This document shows, piece by piece, positions 1 to 6,243 of a stretch of 19,562 bases of DNA. A program made the position numbers and the translations under genes. Under the pieces are notes generated by a model. That model was not told the DNA's origin and did not search any database. It was given only the letters and a program-made list of their open reading frames with translations. Every line of letters begins with the position of its first letter. Within the stretch, counting starts at the first letter, position 1. Source of the DNA: an uncultured bacterium (GTDB taxonomy: Bacteria > Planctomycetota > Phycisphaerae > Phycisphaerales > SM1A02); NCBI GenBank assembly GCA_903914045.1, contig CAIWNO010000353.1, positions 1-19,562 of the forward strand, in the 5' to 3' direction.

Positions 1-2
1 AG

Positions 3-428
3 GCCGACGCGCTTGGCATGGTGCGCGCTTACCGCGCGGCCAATGATGTGAGCGCGCGGTGGTGGCAGAAGCAGGGATCGGGCGGGCAGTTTTGCCGAGG
101 AAAAAGTTTCGACACATTTTGTCCGCTTTCACTTCCCACTCGCGCGGAGCGTGTGCCCAATCCGCAATCGTTGCGCATTATCACGCGCGTGAATGGCCAA
201 GTGATGCAGGATGCATCCACCGCCGACATGTATCACTCGGTCGCCAAAATTATTTCCGTGCTCAGTGATGCCACCACCTTGCTGGCCGGCACCATTCTTC
301 TCACGGGTTCGCCCGCCGGCGTGGGAGCCTCCAGAAACCCGCCTATTTTCCTGAAAGATGGCGATATTGTGGAGGTTGAAATTCCTGGCGTGGGACGTGT
401 TCGCAATCCAGTGCTCAGTGAAAAATGA
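3..428 (+). CDS. Fumarylacetoacetate hydrolase family protein, 3' part
   Basis: This is the C-terminal 141 codons of a gene that starts before the window; the frame is open to the first bases. The translation carries hallmarks of the FAH fold: a region like ANDVSAR followed by GKSFDTFCP, then a LRI..VNG..MQ segment, a TLLAGTILLTGSPAGVG stretch and a closing GDIVEVEIPGVGRVRNPV. Family members are metal-dependent hydrolases, decarboxylases or isomerases acting on 2-oxo acids such as acylpyruvates or 2-hydroxyhepta-dienedioates. The exact substrate cannot be told from this fragment. Its stop codon overlaps the yidD start by four bases (ATGA), so the two are probably co-translated, although no functional link between them is known. 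Confidence 0.88.
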   Translation, partial: ADALGMVRAYRAANDVSARWWQKQGSGGQFCRGKSFDTFCPLSLPTRAERVPNPQSLRIITRVNGQVMQDASTADMYHSVAKIISVLSDATTLLAGTILLTGSPAGVGASRNPPIFLKDGDIVEVEIPGVGRVRNPVLSEK

Positions 429-823
429 GCGCGCCTGCGACGCGCATTTCATTCGCGGCGCGTTGCTTCATGCGCCTGGTGCGTGGGTACCAAATTGTTC
501 TTTCGCCCTTGCTTGGTGGGCGTTGCCGCTTTGAGCCATCATGTTCTTGCTATTCACTAGAGGCGTTTCAAACGCACGGAGCGTGGCGTGGATTGTGGTT
601 GAGCGCACGCAGGGTTACGCGCTGCCATCCGTGGGGGGGTTCTGGATTTGATCCGGTGCCAACTTCAGGCAGCGGCTGTGCAATGTGCGCAGAGCGCTCA
701 ACAAAGTTTCTTGATACTCCCGCAACTGTTTTGGCTCATGCGGCCGAACCACAATCACAACATCAAGTGAAGTCGGCAACTGTTTCTGCCACAGACGAAA
801 GCCCTCGCGCAACAAACGTTTAA
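425..823 (+). CDS. yidD: Membrane protein insertion efficiency factor YidD
   Basis: YidD is a small membrane-associated protein that assists YidC/Sec-dependent insertion of inner-membrane proteins. The core, residues about 15-79, shows the family signature: RGYQIVLSPLLG, CRFEPSCSCYSLEAF, HGAWRGLWL and RCHPWGGSGFDPVP, with the conserved cysteines at about 35, 40 and 67. The protein is 132 residues, longer than the usual 70-100, because the frame has no stop after the core. The last ~53 residues are low-complexity and lie entirely antisense to rnpA, and even the end of the core overlaps the rnpA 3' end. The start overlaps the upstream FAH stop by ATGA. In many bacteria yidD follows rnpA on the same strand; here the two converge. 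Confidence 0.9.
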   Translation: MSAPATRISFAARCFMRLVRGYQIVLSPLLGGRCRFEPSCSCYSLEAFQTHGAWRGLWLSARRVTRCHPWGGSGFDPVPTSGSGCAMCAERSTKFLDTPATVLAHAAEPQSQHQVKSATVSATDESPRATNV

Positions 824-1022
824 TTCGATTGCGACGCACCGCGGTGCCAACCTTGCGCGGTAAACTTACGCCAAGGCGCGTGTGCGCAAGCGCGTTGCGC
901 AATGCATAAATGGTGAGAAAGCCCACATCAACCCGCTGTCTGCCCGCGTAGACGCGCTTAAAATCTCGGTCAAGCCGCAAGCGCATTGCGGCTGGAAATG
1001 TCAAGGATTGGCGCGTTGTCAT
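615..1022 (-). CDS. rnpA: Ribonuclease P protein component RnpA
   Basis: RnpA is the protein subunit of RNase P, which with the catalytic RNA removes 5' leaders from pre-tRNAs. The 135-residue length is normal. The diagnostic RNR motif is present as RRNRIKRLLREGFR at residues 63-76, preceded by the typical LGVSLPRKVGTA strand. The N-terminal region RLRLDRDFKRVY matches the family start. The ATG overlaps the stop of the upstream CLC gene by four bases, which implies translational coupling to that gene. rpmH, the usual upstream partner, is not there. The 3' end converges on and overlaps yidD by about 209 bases. Confidence 0.93.
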   Translation of the reverse strand: MTTRQSLTFPAAMRLRLDRDFKRVYAGRQRVDVGFLTIYALRNALAHTRLGVSLPRKVGTAVRRNRIKRLLREGFRLWQKQLPTSLDVVIVVRPHEPKQLREYQETLLSALRTLHSRCLKLAPDQIQNPPTDGSA

Positions 1023-2839
1023 GAGGTTTCCAACTCGCGTTGATAGCGATTCATAAGCGCGGCGCGGGAGAGCAAACCCAAGACACGCTCGGGTTTGTCG
1101 CGCGAAAGCACCGTGAGTCGCTCCACATCATGGCGGCTGAATCGGTCCAGCGCAACATCAAGCGTTTCATTTTCAAACACCACCGGCAAATCATCGCGCG
1201 TGATCTCGTCAACGCGAAGCAGCGCGATGACTTGACGATTCAGAAGCGCCTGGCGTAAATCATTCGACGTGACCATGCCGCGATATGTTCCATCTTCGTG
1301 TAGCACAACAAAATCATCAACGCCATGCTCGGCGCTTATGCCAACAACTTTGGATAACTCATCGGTGGCCGACACGGTGATGGCCGTGTCCAATGGAAGA
1401 TTAGACACGTGCAAGCGTCGCAGCACCGTCAAGTCGCTCATGCCGCCAAGGCGAATTCCAAGTGAGGCAAGCTCGGCGGTGTAAATACTGTCGCGGTAGA
1501 GAACGCGGCTGGCCAACGCCGCAATGACCGCGGTCAACATAAGCGGAAGCATGATGTTGTAACTGCGCGTGAGTTCGTAGACCAGCAACACGCCAGTAAG
1601 CGGCGCGTGGGTGGTGGATGCAAGCATGGCCGCCATTCCAACCAGCGCAAGATGCGTTGGCGGGGGAGCCCCCGTGAAACCGGCGGCATGCAGAATCATG
1701 CCGAAAGCGCCGCCGCTCATCGCTCCCAGAAGCAAACTTGGCGCGAACAATCCGCCCGCGCCGCCGGAGCCAAGCGTGCAACATGTGGCGACCATCTTCA
1801 GCAGCAGCGCAACTCCAATGCCACCCGCGATCCACAACATGTCGCAACCCGCTCCCTGCAATGCGGATTCATACATCGATCGATCAAGCAATTGACGAGT
1901 GGCCGAGTATCCCGCGCCAAAAAATGGTGGATAGCCCGCACCCGCTTTGTGCAAACCCATCCATGCCGCGCCCAAACCGCCAAGAAGAATGGCGCCCATG
2001 AGTGGGCGCAATAATGACGGCACTGGAATGCGCGCGAAAAGTTTTTCGCTTATGGGGAGAAGGCGTATGAAGCCCACCGCGATCAGCGCGGTGAGCAATC
2101 CAAAGACCACATAGAAAAAAGTTTGACCAATGGTGAACGTCTCGGATTTATTCTGGAAGAATTCAATGCCCACGCCAAACAAGGGTTCGGAACTTCCCAG
2201 CCACATTTGCGCGGTTGCCGCGCTAACCACGCTGGCAATGACAATCGGCGTGAATGTGCGCAGCGAGAAGTCGCGCAAGATGACTTCCATGGTGAAAAAA
2301 ATGGCGGCGAGCGGCGCGTTGAACACGGCCGCAAGTCCAGCGGCGGAACCGCATCCAAGCAAAGTCGCCGCGCTTGCGCCATCGCCTTTGAGCCAGCGGG
2401 AAATATTGCTGCCCACGGTGGCGCCAATGGTCACGATTGGTCCTTCTGGTCCAGCGCTTCCACCTGAACCAATCGTGCAGGTGCTGGCCAACCAATGTCG
2501 AATGCCAAGTCGAATGGGCAAGTTGGATTGTTCGCGGTTCACCGCAAGCATGACGCGCGTGACTCCATGGCCGCGAAAGTTTGTGGGAAAAATCCAAAAG
2601 ACAAGCGCGGTCAACAGCGCTCCAACGCACGGCGCCACTAGCAACAGCAGTTGGCTAAGCCCCGCAAATTCCTCGCCCAACAATTCCGGCATGCGCTCCA
2701 GCCAGCGAATTGGAAGTATGAATCCAATCGCGGCGGTTCCCATGGCCACGCCAATGCCACCCGCCACAAGAACCAGCCACCATTCACGGTCAAGTCCAAG
2801 GCGAATGCGCAGTCGATTGGTGAGCGAGCGGGCGAGCAT
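1019..2839 (-). CDS. CLC-type chloride channel/transporter with CBS pair
   Basis: This 606-residue integral membrane protein belongs to the CLC family, which contains Cl- channels and Cl-/H+ exchangers. The signature GSGGSAGPEGP near residues 125-135 contains the gating-glutamate motif GxEGP. A second signature, GSGGAGGLFAPSLLLG, matches the family GxFxP motif. Many hydrophobic segments span residues about 20-450. The last ~130 residues look like a tandem CBS pair, a nucleotide-sensing cytoplasmic module. I chose the ATG at 2839 because the protein then begins just before the first membrane segment. An in-frame ATG at 2995 would add 52 arginine-rich residues and run through the divergent rpoZ promoter. 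No strong ribosome binding site decides the start. rnpA follows with an ATGA overlap. Confidence 0.87.
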   Translation of the reverse strand: MLARSLTNRLRIRLGLDREWWLVLVAGGIGVAMGTAAIGFILPIRWLERMPELLGEEFAGLSQLLLLVAPCVGALLTALVFWIFPTNFRGHGVTRVMLAVNREQSNLPIRLGIRHWLASTCTIGSGGSAGPEGPIVTIGATVGSNISRWLKGDGASAATLLGCGSAAGLAAVFNAPLAAIFFTMEVILRDFSLRTFTPIVIASVVSAATAQMWLGSSEPLFGVGIEFFQNKSETFTIGQTFFYVVFGLLTALIAVGFIRLLPISEKLFARIPVPSLLRPLMGAILLGGLGAAWMGLHKAGAGYPPFFGAGYSATRQLLDRSMYESALQGAGCDMLWIAGGIGVALLLKMVATCCTLGSGGAGGLFAPSLLLGAMSGGAFGMILHAAGFTGAPPPTHLALVGMAAMLASTTHAPLTGVLLVYELTRSYNIMLPLMLTAVIAALASRVLYRDSIYTAELASLGIRLGGMSDLTVLRRLHVSNLPLDTAITVSATDELSKVVGISAEHGVDDFVVLHEDGTYRGMVTSNDLRQALLNRQVIALLRVDEITRDDLPVVFENETLDVALDRFSRHDVERLTVLSRDKPERVLGLLSRAALMNRYQRELETS

Positions 2840-2930
2840 AAGTAGAAGCAGAGTAACTCGCAATGATCGCTTAAAGACACGCCTGCGCTCACGTGTTCCG
2901 CGGCGCGTTTGGTGGCTACAGAGAAGGCGG

Positions 2931-2959
2931 TCGACTTGATTGGGGAATTTTGTTACACT
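2931..2959 (+). promoter_or_regulatory. Probable rpoZ promoter
   Basis: A TACACT -10 hexamer at 2954-2959 is preceded by TG at 2951-2952, giving an extended -10. A TCGACT -35-like box lies at 2931-2936 with a 17-base spacer. The predicted transcript starts near 2966 and would include the good Shine-Dalgarno GGAG at 2999-3002 upstream of the rpoZ ATG. The same -10 form recurs before several other genes in this window. Confidence 0.55.
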
Positions 2960-3010
2960 ATTTGGCTCGCCAAAGTGGCGAATTCTTCGAACCATATTGG
3001 AGATCTGAAC

Positions 3011-3244
3011 ATGATTGAAGCTCTTTTAAGCGATGAGATTGTGGAAAAGTTCGGTGGTCGTTTCAAGTTGACATCGTTGATTCAGAAACGCCTGAAGGAA
3101 ATTATTGAAGGCGCTCGTCCGCTTGTCGATAGAAATAATCGCAGCGATTTAGAAGTGGTTGTCGCCGAGATCATGGAAGACAAGATCACCATTGATTGGG
3201 AGAAGAGTAATTTAAAAAAACCTTCTGCCACCAAGCGCAAGTAA
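3011..3244 (+). CDS. rpoZ: DNA-directed RNA polymerase omega subunit
   Basis: Omega is the small RNA polymerase subunit that helps beta-prime fold and bind. The 77-residue protein has the planctomycete-style omega sequence: SDEIVEKFGGRFKLTSLIQKR, then GARPLVDR and a VVAEIMEDKITID segment, ending in a lysine-rich tail. The ATG at 3011 has GGAG eight bases upstream. Starting at the in-frame ATG at 2909 would put the promoter inside the gene and add a non-homologous leader, so I reject it. The gene is monocistronic, with its own promoter and a strong terminator directly after it. Confidence 0.88.
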   Translation: MIEALLSDEIVEKFGGRFKLTSLIQKRLKEIIEGARPLVDRNNRSDLEVVVAEIMEDKITIDWEKSNLKKPSATKRK

Positions 3245-3273
3245 TCAAGTCGCGCAAATGTGAATCATTCAAA

Positions 3274-3307
3274 CGCTTGGCTTCATAGGCCAAGCGGTTT
3301 TATTTTT
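3274..3307 (+). terminator. Intrinsic terminator of rpoZ
   Basis: A perfect 8-base-pair stem, CGCTTGGC with GCCAAGCG, and a 7-base loop are followed by G and the T-rich run TTTTATTTTT. It lies 30 bases after the rpoZ stop codon. Confidence 0.85.
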
Positions 3308-3323
3308 CATGCGCGCGGCGAGA

Positions 3324-3360
3324 TTGGCAAGCGCCCAGATTCAATTCATGGGCGCGCCAA
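3324..3360 (-). terminator. Strong hairpin after tRNA-Ser(CGA)
   Basis: A 12-base-pair stem interrupted only by a two-base bulge begins five bases beyond the tRNA 3' end. The arms are TTGGC+GCGCCCA and TGGGCGC+GCCAA around an 11-base loop. Only a weak T run follows on the minus strand (TCTCG), so it is either a non-canonical terminator or a 3' processing or stability element. The position fits transcript termination of the tRNA unit and separates it from the convergent rpoZ terminator. Confidence 0.55.
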
Positions 3361-3365
3361 GAAAG

Positions 3366-3452
3366 CGGAGAGGGTGGGATTCGAACCCACGAGTAGGCAA
3401 GCCCACTATCCGTTTTCGAGACGGGTCCCTTCAACCGCTCAGGCACCTCTCC
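3366..3452 (-). tRNA. tRNA-Ser (anticodon CGA)
   Basis: This is an 87-nucleotide class II tRNA with a seven-pair acceptor stem (GGAGAGG/CCTCTCC) and discriminator G. It has a D-arm TGAGCGGTTGAA, anticodon loop CTCGAAA giving CGA, a long variable arm as expected for serine tRNA, and the T-arm GTGGG-TTCGAAT-CCCAC. The anticodon stem has one C-A mismatch at its outer pair. CCA is not encoded. A near-consensus promoter lies just upstream and a strong hairpin just downstream, so it appears to be an independent unit. Confidence 0.95.
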
Positions 3453-3469
3453 GGCTTGATGGGAACGCA

Positions 3470-3498
3470 AGTATGACGCTTGAAGTGAATCTGGTCAA
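3470..3498 (-). promoter_or_regulatory. Promoter of tRNA-Ser(CGA)
   Basis: On the minus strand a TTGACC -35 box (3493-3498) is separated by exactly 17 bases from a CATACT -10 box (3470-3475), which ends 17 bases before the tRNA 5' end. This is the best sigma-70-like promoter I see in the window. Confidence 0.7.
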
Positions 3499-3511
3499 CG
3501 AACATTTTTTG

Positions 3512-3551
3512 TGTGGACATGCCGCACACGCGCGCGCCACGCATGTCCACA
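3512..3551 (-). repeat. 11-bp perfect inverted repeat after batE
   Basis: The arms TGTGGACATGC (3512-3522) and GCATGTCCACA (3541-3551) pair perfectly around an 18-base GC-rich loop, starting two bases after the batE stop codon. On the minus strand the stem is followed by CAAAAAATG rather than a T run, so it is not a textbook terminator. It may be a factor-dependent terminator or a 3' stabiliser that closes the Bat operon before the tRNA promoter. Confidence 0.6.
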
Positions 3552-3553
3552 GT

Positions 3554-4396
3554 TCACGCCGTGGTGGCTTGCGTTGCGGAGATCCAGCCAGATTTCCCAT
3601 CGCCAAGGCGAATAAGAAGCCAACCTGGGCGCCGTTGCAGCACGCGAAATTCAACGCCTTGAGAAAGTGGCTCGGCGAATTGCGGATCAAAGCCGTCCCC
3701 ATTGCCTTTGCGCACCATGACGCCGTCGCTAGTGGTGACGCCTTGGGGCCACAGCTGCGCGGCGGTGATATCGCTGAGCACGGTCGCGCCAAGAATGACG
3801 CCACACATCGCAAGTCCCCAAGCGGTGCGGCGAACAAGCACGCGCGCGGTTTCATGGCGCGCCGCAGTGGGTTGGTGGAGTAAGAACGCGGCGATGGACC
3901 AAGCGGCGATCCAGAACATTCCAGCCAAAGTGAGGCGGCTGTTAAAAGAAATTAAATGCCACCAATCGGAAACATCTTCCATTAAAATCCCGCCGCCGGA
4001 GTCAAATCTGTCCTTCACCAAAGTACGCGCATGGGCCAAGTTGGATTGCAACTGTGAATCACCAGGCATGATGCGCTGCGCTTGCAGGTATGAGCCAATG
4101 CCGCTGCCGATTTGTTTGGCCTGCACTTGCGCATTGCCCAGGTTGTACAAAAGTTTTCCGTTGGTCACGCCGCTCTTGACCACCTTGTCAAAACCGTTGG
4201 CGGCCTGCGCGAAATATTTTTGTGCGGCGGCGGGATCCGTCCGCGCGCTTTCAACGCCTTGGTCATACGCTGTCTGCGCGGCTTGTAATTCGGTGGCGAC
4301 AGTGTCCTGCATATCAGTGGCGCACAGCGCGCGTGATGAAACGGTGGCGATCGCGCAAAGAATGAGCGGCCAAAGATATTGACGCGAAGGAATCAT
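3554..4396 (-). CDS. batE: BatE-like TPR and SH3 domain membrane protein
   Basis: This 280-residue protein has an N-terminal signal peptide (hydrophobic stretch WPLILCAIATVSSRALC). Helical TPR-like repeats follow over residues about 35-125, with pieces such as KLLYNLGNAQVQAKQIGSGIGSYLQA. Next come two membrane segments near 150-175 and 190-212, and a C-terminal SH3-like domain whose ending RPGWLLIRLGDGKSGWI is typical of bacterial SH3 folds. This is the architecture of BatE proteins at the end of Bacteroides-type aerotolerance operons. The ATG overlaps the batD stop by four bases. Its role is inferred: a periplasmic scaffold of the Bat complex, possibly binding cell wall through the SH3 domain. 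An 11-bp inverted repeat follows the stop. Confidence 0.78.
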   Translation of the reverse strand: MIPSRQYLWPLILCAIATVSSRALCATDMQDTVATELQAAQTAYDQGVESARTDPAAAQKYFAQAANGFDKVVKSGVTNGKLLYNLGNAQVQAKQIGSGIGSYLQAQRIMPGDSQLQSNLAHARTLVKDRFDSGGGILMEDVSDWWHLISFNSRLTLAGMFWIAAWSIAAFLLHQPTAARHETARVLVRRTAWGLAMCGVILGATVLSDITAAQLWPQGVTTSDGVMVRKGNGDGFDPQFAEPLSQGVEFRVLQRRPGWLLIRLGDGKSGWISATQATTA

Positions 4397-6234
4397 GTTT
4401 GGATTTCCTCAAGAATGGAGGCGGTTCTGTGACGCCAGGAAAGCTGATCCAATTCGCCGATGAGTGTGGCGGCCTGCGCACGCAAGGATTGCGCGCTTTC
4501 GCGGCCTTGTGGAGCGAATGCCGCGCGTTCACCCAACGCCAAAATTGAATCAAGTGATTGCAGGCACTCGGCATTGGCGCCCGCCATGTGCGCAAGGTTT
4601 GCGGCGTCGCTGCGGGTCACCGTGCCCGCGGGGCGCATGGTGCGAGCTTCAATAAATTCCTGAATCAATGTGGCTATGGCGGCGGCATCATTCGCGCCTT
4701 CAAGTTGTCGCAGGGCATTCTTGGCGGCGCCACGCGCGCGCGCCAAACCCACGTTGTTCTTGGCGGCTTGATTTCGCCTGCGCAACAAAAGCAAAGTGGC
4801 CGCCACAAGTGGCGGGGCCGCGAAGACCAAACCCGTGGTCCAACCAACGCTCAGGCGTTGATCGCTCACAAGATCATCGCTTGATGCGGCATTTGCAAAA
4901 AGTCCGCCGTCGACTTCGGTCAGGCTGGTCTTAGGAACATCTTTCTTGGCGGCGTTCAGACCATTCAGTGCCGTGGTGGAAATTCGTTCGGCGGGACTTA
5001 CGCTAATCGCAATTGCCTGGGTTGTGGTGGTGACATATTTGGAAGTGGAGGGATCGAAATACGAGAACTCAATTGGAGGAATTTCTTTGGCATCAGCGTT
5101 GAGAGCGCGCAAGGTTTGCGTGAATGTTTTGGTGGAGCCGTCCACGGTTCCAGCCAATGGATCGGACGGCATTCGGAAACTGCGTGTAAGAGCGGGGCTG
5201 TCCAGGGGCGGAGGTTGCAGCGCGCGCAATTCCTCCTTGTTGGAGGACAGGCTTTGTATTGAAAGCGTCAGCGTCATGGGATCACCGACCGCGGACTTGG
5301 TTGGTTTGGCGCTGGCTTGAATTGCAAATTGCCCAACGGCGCCGCGAAAAGACGCTGGTTTTCCCATCTCTGGTAGTGGTTGAACAATCACATTGGAGGG
5401 ACCCGGGGACATTGAAATTTTTCGTATTCCGCTCAGGGAAAGTTCTGGCGAACCGAAGAAGTCGCGGTTGACGGAAATTCCAGTTGGATATCGCAAATCA
5501 ATTCGCACATCTCCAATATCCAACGCGCCGATTCGTGCGGCGTTGGTGTTTGTGGTGATTTCATAGACGCACCAGCGGGCGCCGTCGCGAATTTCCTCAC
5601 GGCTAGATACGGTTTGATTGCTTTGAACAAGTTCGCGTATTCGTGGTTCAAACACGCCCCATGAACTCGCGGGCTTGTCAATCAGTTCCCACATTTGTCG
5701 TTCGTTCAACGAGACATCATGCTCGCGATTGGAATAGGGTCGAATTGCAATTTCTAAAATTAAATCTGCTGCTTGGCCAGTGTATAAAATAGATGGTTTG
5801 CTTTTTACGTTCACCGCCAGCACGTCGCCAGTTTCCGGCGCCGACACTGGGATATTTTGCAAAGGACTTGGATACGCAACCCCATCCGACATTATTTTAA
5901 TTCTTGGTATAGCCAAAACCCCGGCGTGATTTGGTGTGAACTGCACGGTCCATGTGGTGGTGATGCGTCGTGAAGCGACTCCATTTATGTTTTGACGCAT
6001 GTCCATTCGTTGGGGAGCTCCGACCACCACGCTGGTGAAGTCCGCACTTGGAGCAACTTCAGGTGGTTGAGGATCGGACTTGAAATTCACCGCCACAACC
6101 TGCATGGTGATTGGTGTGCCCACCCAGCCTTCGCGTTGTTGCAGTTTAAATTCAACAGCTTGGGCAAATGCGCTACCGCAGGCGCAAAAGGCCGCGATAA
6201 GGGCAAGAATGCAATGGTGAATACTTGAAGGCAT
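4393..6234 (-). CDS. batD: BatD-like protein (oxygen tolerance family)
   Basis: This 613-residue exported protein starts with a signal peptide (cleavage likely after AFAQA, residue about 26). A long beta-rich periplasmic region with repeated immunoglobulin-like segments follows, for example the opening VEFKLQQREGWVGTPITMQV and several WTVQFTP/TLTLSIQS strands. One membrane segment lies near residues 465-485 (TTGLVFAAPPLVAATLLLL) and is followed by RRR and a helical cytoplasmic tail of about 125 residues. This layout matches BatD of the aerotolerance operon. It starts 9 bases after the stop of the TPR gene and overlaps batE by ATGA. Biochemical function is not established for the family; it is probably the large periplasmic partner of the VWA proteins BatA and BatB. 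Confidence 0.82.
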   Translation of the reverse strand: MPSSIHHCILALIAAFCACGSAFAQAVEFKLQQREGWVGTPITMQVVAVNFKSDPQPPEVAPSADFTSVVVGAPQRMDMRQNINGVASRRITTTWTVQFTPNHAGVLAIPRIKIMSDGVAYPSPLQNIPVSAPETGDVLAVNVKSKPSILYTGQAADLILEIAIRPYSNREHDVSLNERQMWELIDKPASSWGVFEPRIRELVQSNQTVSSREEIRDGARWCVYEITTNTNAARIGALDIGDVRIDLRYPTGISVNRDFFGSPELSLSGIRKISMSPGPSNVIVQPLPEMGKPASFRGAVGQFAIQASAKPTKSAVGDPMTLTLSIQSLSSNKEELRALQPPPLDSPALTRSFRMPSDPLAGTVDGSTKTFTQTLRALNADAKEIPPIEFSYFDPSTSKYVTTTTQAIAISVSPAERISTTALNGLNAAKKDVPKTSLTEVDGGLFANAASSDDLVSDQRLSVGWTTGLVFAAPPLVAATLLLLRRRNQAAKNNVGLARARGAAKNALRQLEGANDAAAIATLIQEFIEARTMRPAGTVTRSDAANLAHMAGANAECLQSLDSILALGERAAFAPQGRESAQSLRAQAATLIGELDQLSWRHRTASILEEIQT

Positions 6235-6243
6235 GTGGGCTGT

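Noticed and set aside
2130..2939. 269-codon plus-strand open frame
   Set aside because: It lies wholly antisense to the CLC channel gene, has no recognisable domain and no ribosome binding site; the channel motifs on the other strand are clear.
2840..2995. 52-residue N-terminal extension of the CLC protein
   Set aside because: The extension is arginine-rich, lacks homology features and covers the divergent rpoZ promoter; the ATG at 2839 fits the start of the membrane domain.
3260..3883. 207-codon plus-strand open frame
   Set aside because: It runs through the rpoZ terminator, tRNA-Ser(CGA) and the antisense of batE, and has no protein-like features.
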